Origin: Ancistrus triradiatus
Lineage: Eukaryota; Chordata; Actinopteri; Siluriformes; Loricariidae
DNA: 64,000 nt
Reading direction: 5' to 3'
Assembly: GCA_025084515.1 (NCBI GenBank)
Contig: JAJAGP010000091.1
Location: forward strand, 98,501-162,500
Every line of letters begins with the position of its first letter. The first letter of the stretch is position 1. Below the pieces are notes generated by a model. The model did no database searches. It was not told the DNA's origin and was given only the letters and a program-made list of their open reading frames with translations. A program made the position numbers and the translations under genes. Below, piece by piece: positions 10,736-21,544 of the stretch.

Positions 10736-11995
10736 TAAAACCTTTCTGCTGAATGTAAACTGAAATTATGAGGTTGCAAATCTGAAAGCTTTAAGTGTAT
10801 TTCATTCAGTGTCCTGGTATATACATGAGCCCCATCCAGCCCTATAATGGACAGGCATCTTAGTTAGGGTGCTTCTTTGACATGCTTCCCTGCACCCTGT
10901 AAATTCCAAGAATGGCTCTGGATCCCCACAACTCTGACCAGGAGACAAAAACGGGATTTGGCTTTCAAACTTTCAGACATCTGTTGCCACAATCTACATT
11001 GTTCATCAATAGAAAGGACCATGACAGGACCACCACTGACTACATAATGTTAGGCTGATGCAATGTTATTAGTGCAGAAGGTGCATGTTTTTTGACACAA
11101 TTAAATCGTATTGGCTATATTTTGAGACACCTAATTTGCGGCTTTCAGTAGGGTTAAATGTAGAATCTGTAGGTCATTTTATATCATGTACCGTTTGTGT
11201 TGACCCTTCATAAGTGTCAGTTTCTGACTACAGCATGCTGCTGACTGGATATTGACATGATACCACAGTTACAGGACTGAGCAGCTCCTAATAAAGTTCC
11301 TAATCGAACAGTTGGTGAGTGTACATATTATTTTTATTTCATCATTTTGATTAAGTGTTTAAAATCTAATATTATTACAGCAAACAAGCTCAAGACTCAA
11401 GGGGTATGAATGAATTATTGTCTTTCTGTAAGAAAATCACTCAATATATTATATTATTTAAAGAAACTTACTATTGCATGTTTGGCCACATATGGACAAC
11501 TATGTGACTTTGTTGTATAGCGATGTATTTCCTGCTCTGTACTGCACTGTAAGTGTTTTATGCTTGAACACTGCTTTGTGTTGCTCTGTACTTCTACACA
11601 TTAAAGGCTTTTCCTTATCCTAGGTATAAGACAATATGCACCGTCTTTATATTATGTGTTAATCTATTGTAAATAATACAAACTTATTTTAGGAGTGGAA
11701 TGTCTAATCGGTATCAAATGGGGCAGCTGTTTATTATTATACTGAATATCGCACAATAAGATGTCAGTACTCTATTGTGTATTTACGGATGACAAGCATG
11801 CATAAAAGATTCAGAGCACTCGTTTGGAATGAATTGTAGGATGGCAGTGAACAATAAAACGTAATTTCAGAACAGAATCTGAGCTTACTGTGATTTTCCA
11901 GTACATGCAAATTTTCTGCTGTAAACAGTACATCAGCCTTAAGTCATACTCACATTCCAGTTGTGATGTCAGAATGCTTGATGCTCCACAGTGCA
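10736..11995. other. Gene-free stretch with worn repeat scraps
   Basis: 10825-10955 (CCCATCCAGCCCTATAATGG ... CCCTGCACCCTGTAAATTCC) is a SINE-B tail fragment. 11265-11315 (CCTAATAAAGTTCC ... GGTGAGTGTA) resembles a Tc1-c-type terminus. The remainder is AT-rich without recognised elements. Confidence 0.5.
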
Positions 11996-12086
11996 CCCTT
12001 CTGTTATAAGGTAAGAGTACATTTTTGGTGCCTCATAAATTAACACTCATTTGGTAGCACATGGTCTGGGCACTTAAACAGCCACC
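11996..12086. repeat. Direct repeat, copy 1
   Basis: About 90 bp beginning CCCTTCTGTTATAAGGTA and containing AAATTAACACTCATTTGGTA; diverged duplicate at 12446-12535. Confidence 0.85.
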
Positions 12087-12445
12087 TATTTTTTGCTCTA
12101 AGAGACTGCCTATAATTTTATAAAATCCTAATTGTGTTGAACAAAACCATTTGTCACAATTATTAACACTACTTGAAATTCTTAGAAAAGCACATTTCCA
12201 TTTACCAGTTCTTCTGAGTGTTTAGGTAAAATCATTTTCTTTCTATCCAAAAATGAAAGTTCTTGTCGATTTGTGAATGCTACTTTGATTAAAACAAGTT
12301 TCTGTTGTCAAATGAGAAAGAAAAAAATATACAAACTCACCAAGCATTACAGGAGGAAGTTCTATGTTGGCAAAGAGAAATTCAATGAAATGCTAAATGT
12401 GTGGTTGCCAGTAGTTGTGAGAAATGTGGTGTACAAATCAATTCG

Positions 12446-12535
12446 CCCTTCTGTTATAAGGTACATTTTTGGAACCTAATAAATTAACATTCATTAGGTA
12501 GCACATGGTAAATCTGGGCACTTGGACATCCAGTT
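12446..12535. repeat. Direct repeat, copy 2
   Basis: Diverged duplicate of 11996-12086, offset by 450 bp, with a few small gaps. It is too short for a typical LTR. Confidence 0.85.
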
Positions 12536-12854
12536 GTCTTCATACCACTGCTCCACAGTTACAATGCCTAAAGAAAATCAACATACCCATTTGAAAGTGT
12601 CAATTTATTTGTCTTAAACTTGTTTAAAAATATATTTTTTCCAGCTTTGTTAAGACATTCAAAAATAACAACTAGAATAACAGTGTTGTGAAAAAGATAT
12701 AATACTGATATAATACTTCCTTAATTACAGTATAGCCATCAGTCTAGATTGGCCAATAATTATTTAAGTTATTCAAGTCGAATCATATTTAATTTTCTAT
12801 CACTTCTATTTCAAATTCATCCATATACAGTACTTGGATTTAAGTCCTATCTTT

Positions 12855-13492
12855 TAAGCCACTGTTTTTGACAATGTGTTTAGTATCATTGATGTGCTGG
12901 AAGGTGAACCACCTTTCCAACTTCGGCTGGCTTGCAGAGGGTCTAAGACACTCTGTACTTGGAAACATCCATTTTCTCTTCAGTCCCTTCAAACAATTAC
13001 AATGTACCCACTAAAAAAAACACCCCACAACATAATGTTGCCACCACCAACACACCAACCATTTATAGTAGTGCTTTTGGTGGTGTGCTCTGTTTCAGTT
13101 TTTCAAACACAGTGCTCAGATTTCAGTCCAAAATGTTCAATCTTGGTCTCTTATGACCATAAATTCTATTCCCATATGGTATCAGAAGTGCACACAAGAC
13201 TCAGTGTGGAACGTCTTGTCTTACAGGCCAGCTTTGTGTAAAGCTTGTGAGATTGTTGTCCATCAATCTCAGCCATAAGGAGTTGTAAGTCCTTAAGTTG
13301 GCACTGGCCTCTTGGTAGCTACCCTGATCAACGTCCTCCTTGCTCGGTCATCCAGCTTGGACGCTGGATTATAATTTCACTTCTTAATAATTTCACCTGT
13401 GCCTTTCTAGAACTTTATCCAGGAGCATTTGGATAGCACTACTACTATTGGAGTCCTCAATGAACAGCTGGTTTTGTTGTAGAATAATAAAA
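12855..13492 (-). pseudogene. Tc1-f transposase fragment, minus-strand arm of a foldback
   Basis: Read on the minus strand, about 13350-13180 matches the DNA-binding-to-core part (a KLDDRARRR..IREATKRP-like segment). 13150-13080 encodes an ETK.EHFGLKSEHYV equivalent. 13050-13010 encodes GGGNIMLWGVFF, the Tc1 GGGSIMVWG motif after the first catalytic aspartate. Frameshifts and stops are frequent. From about 13052 to 13492 the sequence is the inverted repeat of 13705-14028. Confidence 0.75.
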
Positions 13493-13704
13493 ATGACTAC
13501 AGTTGACGCCAAGTGGGGGCCAGTTAGCCTGATGTGTGATTTGGAAGGTGTCTGACTGTATATGAGCAAGCTTACTCTAAAGGAGCTGGTGAATTATCAG
13601 GTATTTTACTAATTCATTTGTAAGAATTGATGAGAAATGTTATTTTCGGTTTGTTGTTGAGGGTTATGATGTATAAAAGTTTTATTTAATTCAGTTTAAT
13701 TATT
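13493..13704. other. Spacer of the Tc1-f foldback
   Basis: About 210 bp of AT-rich sequence between the two inverted arms. No similarity to another element was seen. Confidence 0.6.
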
Positions 13705-14028
13705 TTATTATTCTAGAACAAAACCAACTGTGAACTGCAATAGTAGTAGTGCTATCCAAATGCTCCTGGATAAAGGACGTTGATCAGGGTAGCTACCAAG
13801 AGGCCAGTGCCAACTTAAGGACTTACAACTCCTTATAGCTGAGATTGGTGGACAGCAATCTCACAAGCTTTACACAAAGCTGGTCTGTAAGGCAAGAAGT
13901 TCCACACTGAGTGTTGTTTGCACTTCTGATACTATATTGGAATAAAAGAGACCAAGACTGAACATTTTGGACTGAAATCTGAGCACTATGTTTGAAAAAC
14001 TGAAACACAGCCCACCACCCAAAATAGC
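13705..14028 (+). pseudogene. Tc1-f transposase fragment, plus-strand arm of a foldback
   Basis: Plus-strand reading gives an IRVATKRPVPT segment and, near 13945, KETKTEHFGLKSEHYV, then a TAHHPK-like end, with stops between. It is the inverted partner of 13052-13492, lacking about 80 bp that the other arm keeps around 13345-13425. The right end directly abuts a SINE-A. Confidence 0.75.
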
Positions 14029-14212
14029 CTAGTGGTTAAGGTACTGCACTATGGAGCAGAAGGTCCATGGTTCAAATCCCACCTCTGCCTAGCTGCCGCT
14101 GTTGGGTCCCTGAGCAAGGCCCTTAACCCACAATTGCTTGGACTGTAAGACTGTATCGATTGTAGGTTCCTCTGGATAAGTGCATCTGCTAAATGAAGTA
14201 AATGTAAAAGGG
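14027..14212 (+). repeat. SINE-A copy, well preserved
   Basis: A box TAGTGGTTAAGGTACTGC, B box GGTTCAAATCC, then CTGAGCAAGGCCCTTAACCC and the tail GGATAAGTGCATCTGCTAAA. This copy and 61682-61860 are the best references in the window for the family. Confidence 0.88.
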
Positions 14213-14344
14213 TTTAAATTTTACCAAGGGTAAGGATGATGGATATGATGATTTTCTATTGTCTAGGTATATATCTACTGTCACTCTCACTCTGTCTCTT
14301 TTCTCCAAATTTTTGCTTTTCAACTCATTTTATTTGTACAGTAT

Positions 14345-14545
14345 GTAGTTTGTCTTTTTATAACAGACAGTGGCTCACAGCATCTTTACAACAGCCAGGT
14401 CTACACCCCAAATGAGCAAGCCAGATTTGGCAGTGGCCAGGAAAAACTCCCTGAGAACAATTAGAAAGAAAGCTCTAGAAGATCCTAGCTCAACTGGGGA
14501 ACCCACCCTCCTCTGGCTGATATCGGACAGCGAAATAAATTAATA
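14345..14545 (+). repeat. Repeat F copy
   Basis: CACAGCATCTTTACAAC, then GAGCAAGCCAGATTTGGCAG, GGAAAAACTCCCTGAG and CCCACCCTCCTCTGG. A more degraded relative is at 38040-38240. This is a common dispersed fish repeat without coding content here. Confidence 0.7.
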
Positions 14546-15873
14546 TATAGTAGAAAATATAAAGTTAAGTCACTAAATGCTGTAATTATTCGGAAAGTGT
14601 TCTGTGTAACAGTATGAATAAATGTCCTGTTAGCTGAACTGTAACAATTAACAGTTACGGCGGACAGTGAAGGTGTCTGGCCCAGTTACTAAAGCAGGAT
14701 CGGATGGTCCAGGCAAACAGACAAGAGATTAAGGATTTTCATTCAAGTGGTTATGTGAGTGAGGCATTGATAGCAACCAGCATCCCAGCCTACCAAAATG
14801 ATCTATGCCCTTGGACCCCTAGGTATGCAGTTACATCTAAAAGAGGACCTATTAGCAAAATACTTGACTAAATAAGTAAGTATTTGGTCAAGTTTCAAAG
14901 ACTGAGACTGACAGAGGCTTGTCTGTCCTGTAAGATTGATGAAGGGATGGCGAAGTAATCAATGCTTTTCTGAGGTATAACATTGTCATGTTTAAGAGTA
15001 GCTGATGGGTAGGCGGATTGTTTGCATGACTCGCCACTGCTGCCGCCTTTAAACAGTGGAAAGTGGCATTTAAGAAGGGCTATGACAGAGCATCAAACTT
15101 TGCTTCAATCAATGGGCCAACCCCTAATCTTTCTCCCTTTCTCTCTCTCAAGCTGACACTTTAACCTCAGTCCTGCTCCATCCTGCCTTTCCTTGTTGGC
15201 AGCTTTGAGTGTATATTGTTGAAACACTGTGGTTAGTGTTTAGGCTGAATTGGACTGATCGGGTCATGTGAGGTTACCAACAAAGAGGACGATGGTTAAC
15301 AACAAACACGGGAGATTTGGAGATCTGTAGTTGAGTTGCTGTGAATTACCTAAAAGACTACTTTCATCTTTATGTTGTTTATTGTTTGCAGGTACTGACC
15401 AAGCAGGAGCTGAAGAGACTAATTCAAAATGTTCCTTTGGGTTTAGTCACTGTTGCTTTGTCCATAGCTCTTCAGTACTGCTATTTTCAGTTCATTAGGC
15501 TTTACTGACTTTAAACGTTAAGCCGATGACCTGTTAGAAATGTCATATGATGAAACATGTCGAAACTGAAACTGACTAATGACACCAAAAATGACTTGCC
15601 TTTCATGAACTGTGATGCATTATGTGACACCGTAAAGCAATTGCTGGAAAAAACAAATAATTGTAAAACACCTAACACCTAAGGTTAACTTTTTGTCAAG
15701 AACTCTTTTTTTAAAAAGCTTATTTTGAATTAACCTATTTCCAATACCTTTTTAAAAATGGATTCTGTAACATTTAATTGCTAGTTCCTGTGACACCCAA
15801 CCAGACACATTCTGATCAATTTCAATAACTTGACAATGTAGCTTAAACAATGTTGACCATGTAGGCCTATAAA
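14546..15873. other. Gene-free stretch, short enhancer-like block
   Basis: About 15000-15180 (GTTTGCATGACTCGCC ... GGCATTTAAGAAGGGC) is unique-looking and GC-balanced and could be conserved non-coding DNA. The rest is AT-rich and unrecognised. Confidence 0.35.
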
Positions 15874-16280
15874 CAGTACTGTGCAAAAGTCTTAGGCCAA
15901 CATTATATTAGATCTTCCATTGTTTTAGCAATGGTATAGTGACCACTTGTAATTATTTATCAGTCATATTATTAGAATACAACCTGATACAGGAAATGTT
16001 TATGCAGTATTTAAAAAAACCTAAAAATAAATCTTGAAAAACAGCTTCTATAGGCTTCAGCTCCCCTTACACTTGAGCAATAGCAGCATCTGGCAGCTTC
16101 AACCGGATGCCAAGTTGACCTTCTACAGTCTGAATCGGGAATGGCCTTTTTGGAATGGTAGCAGCTAAGAAACCCCTTTTCCAGGAACGTGATATGCTAA
16201 AGCTCACAAAGATTGGAATCAAAATCAGTGGAAAAGAGTATTATGTATTGACGATTCCAAGTTTGAAATTTTTAGACTTT
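15874..16280. mobile_element. MITE-M copy, one terminus lost
   Basis: Starts CAGTACTGTGCAAAAGTCTT. The interior is the reverse complement of the interior of the copy at 31911-32373 (for example CTTTTTGGAATGGTAGCAGC here). The right end is worn and approximate. Confidence 0.75.
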
Positions 16281-17014
16281 ATTTTAGGATGGCAAGACTT
16301 AAGGTTGATGAACTGACTTGTCGGGAAGATGGAAACCTATGAAAGTGTCATAGTTAGAGTCTCTGATGTGTTCAGTACAAGCCATTCTACTGCCACTGTT
16401 TGTCTATGGAGATTGTGCTTGTATTTTTCATGGAATGTACTTGTGTAAGTAAGAGAGATCATAATTAGAAGGGGTGTCTAGATAATGTATTTTGTTTACT
16501 TCTCCTACCCAAGTAACACCTTTCTATCTGCTGATTGCCTTCCTACCTCACCTCTATTGTTGTCTCAGGATAGCTTCCATTCCTTCACTCTATCTGGTAT
16601 TCTAATCAGACCAGGGTGAGCCTGAGAATATGAAGTACGCAGGAAGTTGTGCTTCCTGACAGCCAATAAAATCCCCATAATCTTCACAATTCAAGTGGCC
16701 TCATTTTAAAAAACACTAACTAGACCCATCACTCAGCTCCTGCTTCCATGTTCTGTCATTTTCTTCTCACTCTCTTCTTCCATTAATGGCCTTTTTTTTA
16801 AATATATAGCCCTTGAAAAATGAGAGACTCCTGTCTTGGCATGTAGATATTTTGTTGCTGATGATGCGCGACGAATTTCCATCATAGCTTTGTTTCCAGC
16901 GGGCAAGCGCATAATCTTTTTACAACGTGGGGAGGGTGAGTTGCTTGTCCATCAATCTCCCATACTTATGGTTGTCAGCTGAACAGAAGCCCAGCACACC
17001 AGGCTGAGACACAC
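16281..17014. other. Gene-free stretch, nothing recognised
   Basis: Mixed AT-rich and pyrimidine-rich sequence with no repeat family or coding signal that I can name. Confidence 0.4.
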
Positions 17015-17700
17015 ACATACAAATGTCTGTCTCACTATCTTTGTGGGGACTTCCCAATTACACAATGATTACTGTAGCTAATTAATGCTACAACTTCCCC
17101 TAACCCTAACCTCAGTAACCTAAAGCAAATCTTCTGACTCTTTTGATTTTCCAAACGAAAGTTGCCATTTCTGTTTTCCTCATGGGGACCAACAAAATGG
17201 AAATACAAGGTGAAAAGAAAGTCAGATCTTTCTATCTTTATATAACTTTTTGATCATTTTGGGGACTTTCAATTTACATGATATTACTGTAGCTAATTAA
17301 TCCTACACCCCAGTAACCAAAAAGTAAACTAAAGCAATTATTTGGCTCTTTTGGTTTTTCATAATTGCAATTTTTGTTAAAAAAAAAAAAAAAGCGTCTA
17401 TGGGTACCAGCAAAATGCCCCAACAAAGTAAAAAATGTAAGATCTATCTACTATTGTGTGGACATTTGGTCCTCACAAAGATATAAAAATGTGACCCACA
17501 GCCAACTACACAAGTTTATCTCTCTATCATTGTGGGGATTTTCTACTGACATAGAATTACTGTAGTTTCTTAATGCTACATCTATACATAATTGTAATCT
17601 TAACCTCAATAACCTAAAGCAAATCGCTTGCCTGTTTATGTTATTGAAAAGAAAGTTGCATCTTTTGTAAAAAAAAAAAAAAAAAAAAAAGACATATCAC
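17015..17700. repeat. Repeat G, three diverged tandem-like units
   Basis: Units begin near 17025, 17250 and 17515, each with TTGTGGGGA, TACTGTAGCTAATTAATGCTAC or variant, CCTAAAGCAAA and a final ATGGGGACC or A-rich end. Spacing is roughly 230-260 bp. Another unit is at 20225-20475. Confidence 0.75.
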
Positions 17701-17704
17701 AATG

Positions 17705-17738
<34 letters not shown>
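17701..17738. repeat. (CA)n microsatellite
   Basis: About 17 uninterrupted CA units, next to repeat G and preceded by a poly-A run at 17668-17690. Confidence 0.97.
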
Positions 17739-17739
<1 letters not shown>

Positions 17740-17859
17740 TGAGGCCTGGACACACCAGGACATATATGAATTCCATCTCTATATTTCACTGTCATTCACA
17801 ACTCCCATAACCTGGTTTGGTCACTGGGGCACTGTCTTTACAGCATGTCTTGGGCAAGG

Positions 17860-18105
17860 GTAGCCTGGTGGAGCCTATCTCTCTCCATGCCTGACCAACA
17901 GCGCATAAAGACACATTCATACTGGGTCAATTTATAACAGCCAAGTTTTTTTCACTCTGGAGTACTGGAGTAAACCCATGCAGACAAGGGGAGCGCATGC
18001 AAACTCCACACAGGAGTAGTCCAAGGTCGAGATCGAACCAGGAATCTCTAGACTTTGAGACGACCATGCTAACCACTTGTGCCACCGTGCTGCCCTGTCT
18101 AAATT
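17860..18105 (-). repeat. Repeat C copy
   Basis: Reading the plus strand: CATGCAGACAAGGGGAGCGC, CAAACTCCACACAGGAG, CGAACCAGGAATCTC and GTGCCACCGTGCTGCC. The tRNA-like end (GTGGCACAAGTGGTTAGCA) lies on the minus strand at about 18065-18095. Better copies are at 56432 and 60958. Confidence 0.75.
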
Positions 18106-18159
18106 TAACCTGTGCTAATATAAAATAGTGGAAATATATACCAATCATGCAGCATCATG

Positions 18160-18580
18160 AGAGAGACCCAAGCTGCTGTAGTAGGAGAAGTGGAGGTGAC
18201 ATGGCAAGAAGATTAACAGGTGTGGTGTGATGGTTGGGCAATATGCAAGTGCAGTGATGTGGCTGGAAGGTATGGCGATGCAGTGCATGACTGGAAAGTA
18301 TAGATGTGATGGTTGGTTTGGTATGGTGATACTGTGATGTGGTTGGAAGGTGTGGATGTGATGTTTGGGTGATAAGCAAGTGCAGTGGTGTGACTGGAAG
18401 GTATGGAGATGGAGAAGACGGAGAAGTGACATGGTTGGGCGGTGTGGCTGTGATGGTTGCATGGTATGGAGGTGCAGTGATGTACTTGGGAAGTATTGAG
18501 AAGTAGATGGCATCAGTGAGCTGTATAGATATGCAGAAGTAATGATGGTGGTTGGGAGGTATGGAGACACAGTGGTGTGA
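18160..18580. repeat. Degenerate minisatellite, about 30-bp units
   Basis: Repeated GTGATGTGGTTGGAAGGTAT-like units with AGGTGCAGTGATG variants. A higher-order spacing of about 130 bp is visible between TGGGCAATATGCAAGTGC (18236) and its variant near 18366. It produces long Ser/Thr/Pro/His-rich minus-strand frames, which are translations of the repeat. Confidence 0.85.
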
Positions 18581-18599
18581 ATTACACTCCTCGTTGCTC

Positions 18600-18811
18600 C
18601 CACCTCTTTCTAGCCTGACACTCTGGACTTGATTGACAGTAATGGGTAGTGGCAGGATCAATGGGAATAAAGTGAGAGGGAATGAGTGTGTGCTGTTCTC
18701 TCTGGTGGAACAGCGATTGAGAGCTTGTTTTGGCCAGTGAATGGGGTACAGGGGAATACACTGATGTTTCTGTCACTCTCCTAGACTGCTGTGATTTCTT
18801 CTATAGGTGAT
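18600..18811. other. Short gene-free gap
   Basis: No recognised element between the minisatellite and the SINE-A run. Confidence 0.4.
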
Positions 18812-19225
18812 GAACTGTAGTGGCTCAGCAGTTAAGGCTGTTGAACTACTACATGGAAGGTGGTTGGTTTAAATCTTGGTTCCACCAAGCTGCCACTGCC
18901 CCTAAGCAATGCCTTTAGATCAAGAGAGTTTTTTCCCCTCTGATGTGATTGCTTTTAACACATCAGCAAGAAAACGGAGTCAACTCCATTAACTTCTGTG
19001 AGTGTACCCAAGAGGATCTTACATCATTGGATAAAGAAAGACCAACAGAGATGGGTATGGATGCATTCAAATGGTACTTGTGAATTATGAGTTACCACAT
19101 GGCAATGCAAATATACTCAGCTCACTCTGTGATCAACACCACCAGTCTTCAACTGCTCAACTGAGTTGTAAGTCATTCTGGATAAGGTTGTCTGGTAAAT
19201 GTTGTAAATAAATGTGTATGTGATA
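18812..19225 (+). repeat. SINE-A copy, interrupted or chimeric
   Basis: The head (GTAGTGGCTCAGCAGTTAAGG to CCTAAGCAATGCC, 18812-18925) and tail (TCTGGATAAGGTTGTCTGG, 19165-19215) are separated by about 230 bp not found in other copies. This is either an insertion or two separate fragments. Confidence 0.6.
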
Positions 19226-19304
19226 GTAGAAACAAGCCATGGGAAATGAAATTACATTTCTTATACATTTTCTAATAACATTATCTTCCATGGGTTCCAA
19301 GAGA

Positions 19305-19487
19305 CAGTGGTGGTTTAGCCATTACAGTACTGGATTTTGGACCAGAAGGTCCAGCATTCAAATCTGACTTCTGTCAAGCTTCCACTGTAGGCTCCCTGAG
19401 CAAGGCCCTTACCCCACAATTGCTTGGATTATTAGACCATATAAGTTGTAAGTTAATCTGGATAAGGGAATCTGCTAAGTGATTACA
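19305..19487 (+). repeat. SINE-A copy
   Basis: GTGGTTTAGCCATTACAG head, B box ATTCAAATCTG, CCCTGAGCAAGGCCCTTACC, and a tail with GGATAAGGGAATCTGCTAA. Confidence 0.85.
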
Positions 19488-19496
19488 TATATTGTT

Positions 19497-19655
19497 GACT
19501 GTGATGGTTAAGGTACTTGAGTGTTCACCAGAAGGCCAGGGTTCAAATCTGCCAAGCTGCCACTTTTAATCCATGATTGCTTGGATTGTAAGACTGTATC
19601 AGTTGCAAGTCTCTCCGGATAAGGGCGTCTGCTAAATGATTAATGACTAAGGTAA
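19497..19655 (+). repeat. SINE-A copy, shortened
   Basis: B box GGTTCAAATCTG and tail GGATAAGGGCGTCTGCTAAA. The middle CCCTGAGCAAGGCCC block is missing. Confidence 0.82.
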
Positions 19656-20187
19656 ACATAATTGGGTTCATACTTAATAAAGTGAACTTTACATAAACAA
19701 GTCAAAAAGTGAAAACGTAAGTATTACATCTTTGTCCACATTTCAATACATACGTTTTAAAAGATATTAAACCTGCCATTTGGTATCTACAAACTTGAGC
19801 ATTTATGGGTTATTTACTGGGGGTTTTTATGGTCGTTGATGATGCATTATAATTTGCAGAAATATGTCAGATTTAAATACATTCCTTGCAGACATTTTGG
19901 TAACATTTTTCAATGTAAAACATGAAATTAAAACAATTAAAACATGTAATCTCAATAGAGATGTTACTGCATAAGACTGTATAATGTTCAGTTTGTTTTC
20001 TTATTGCACTTTTTATGTGGCAGTCTTGAAGACAACTGATCTTTCTCTGAATGTGCCATTTTAGAGATTATTTTGTCACATGTGACATTTTTTCTTTTTC
20101 CAAACCGAGATATGTCAAATGCAGGCTAGATAATGTCTCTTCTTATCCAGGACTGAAGGGATGTGGCTGGATATGTCTGATATTGCT
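19656..20187. other. Gene-free stretch, nothing recognised
   Basis: AT-rich, without coding signal or familiar repeat. Confidence 0.4.
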
Positions 20188-20208
20188 ACACACACACACA
20201 CACACATA
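20188..20208. repeat. (CA)n microsatellite
   Basis: Ten CA units leading into repeat G. Confidence 0.9.
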
Positions 20209-20224
20209 CAAACACATATATTTA

Positions 20225-20475
20225 TATACAGAGAGAGAGTGTCTGGTAATTGTATGTTTATGAGGACCTTTCACTGACATTATTAACTGACAAATGTACA
20301 TTTACCTATTATCACCTTAACTGACATAATTTGACCTCACCTTCTGTAACCTAAAAATGTTTTTCAAATAAATGTTGCAGTTATACAAAAAAGTAATTAA
20401 AGGTTTTGATGAGATAAAATATCTGATGTTCCTGTCCTTCAGGGGACATATGGTCCCCACAAGTATAACAAATAC
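20225..20475. repeat. Repeat G copy
   Basis: TATGAGGACCTTTCACTGAC, CTGTAACCTAAAAATG and GGGGACATATGGTCCCCAC correspond to the blocks of the units at 17015-17700. Confidence 0.65.
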
Positions 20476-21064
20476 TTGATCAGAGAAAGAGAGAGAGTGT
20501 CATGAAGACAGTCCTCTTTTTAGAATTGATCAGTGTGGGATGCATGAAGAAGATGTTAAGGCGAAATGAAGTCATAACAGTGAATGGAGACATTTATTAG
20601 GTCAGACGTGGAATCCTCAGAAACATTGAGATTGTGTATTGATTTTTTTCGGTTGTGGCTGGCTGCTCCTGGGCAATGAATCATGCTAGCCAGGTCCATC
20701 ATTCAGTCCCAGACTACATAGAAACTGTTTCTGCAACACCAAGAGGCTAAAGTACCATCATCATACTGCTAGTTGTTACATAATCGATAACATGTTTCTT
20801 CATTAAGTAATTTAATCAAGATTAGAGGACAATATATGATATGCTATTAAAACTCTTTAAGTACAGTGGTATCATGTGGGATCACCCCTGGTTGGTATCA
20901 CATGATACAACCAACACAGTCCTTCCCAGAGGAGCTCTGAGACTCAGGACCTTCTGGTGAGGTGTAAACAAATCAGGGGAAACACACAGACATCTGAAAA
21001 CCGTAAGGATCTTGCAACATGTGAACTTCACAGGATCAGTAACAAAACTGCAGAAAGTTGGAAC
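20476..21064. other. Gene-free stretch, nothing firmly recognised
   Basis: Contains a GAGA-rich patch at about 20485-20500 and unclassified sequence. Part of 20880-21064 may be the body of the adjacent SINE-E. Confidence 0.35.
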
Positions 21065-21160
21065 ATCTGTAACCAACCGAATCAAGATATGAACCTGAGT
21101 GGTTCAGCATTGCAAGCCAGAACTCTACTAACTGAGCCTTTCTGGTTCGTATACTACCTG
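21065..21160 (-). repeat. SINE-E copy
   Basis: On the minus strand AAGGCTCAGTTAGTAGAGTT followed by CTTGCAATGCTGAACCACTC, similar to the copy at 44929-45028. Confidence 0.5.
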
Positions 21161-21544
21161 TGGTGAGGATAATTCTGTCAGTTGCAATTTTGGTTATTGT
21201 TATGTCCAGATGGATGCATGCTCTCTACGGGTTTGGAAGTCTGTTTGTGTGTGTGTGTGAGAGAGACGTTGACTAGGAGTGCCCCTACATTACAAATGAG
21301 GAACATTTTCATAATGTTGTTTCCAGTCAGTACTCTTACGGTATGTTCAAACGACGATGTGATTGGTCCAAAATAGGTGGGTATAGATCCGCTTTCAAAT
21401 GAGCACTGGTACCTTTAAAATGTTGTATGAACCTGGCATGGACCAACACAGGGTGTGATATTACAAGAAGCAACACTTCATTTAACACTTCAGAAAAAAC
21501 ACAATTTAACATAACATTTATAACTTGATATAACAGTTATCAAA
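21161..21544. other. Gene-free stretch, nothing recognised
   Basis: Short GT and GA runs near 21247-21266; otherwise unclassified. Confidence 0.35.

Noticed and set aside
12876..13241. 121-codon plus-strand frame
   Set aside because: It is the antisense of the Tc1-f transposase remnant.
14027..14212. Possible true tRNA gene
   Set aside because: The tRNA-like part lacks acceptor pairing and is the head of the SINE-A family, with several similar copies.
18160..18580. CRISPR-like array
   Set aside because: Degenerate contiguous units without unique spacers, in a vertebrate context.
18145..18661. Two overlapping minus-strand frames of 152 and 168 codons, rich in Ser, Thr, Pro and His
   Set aside because: They translate the minisatellite at 18160-18580 in two frames; absence of stops comes from the repeat.
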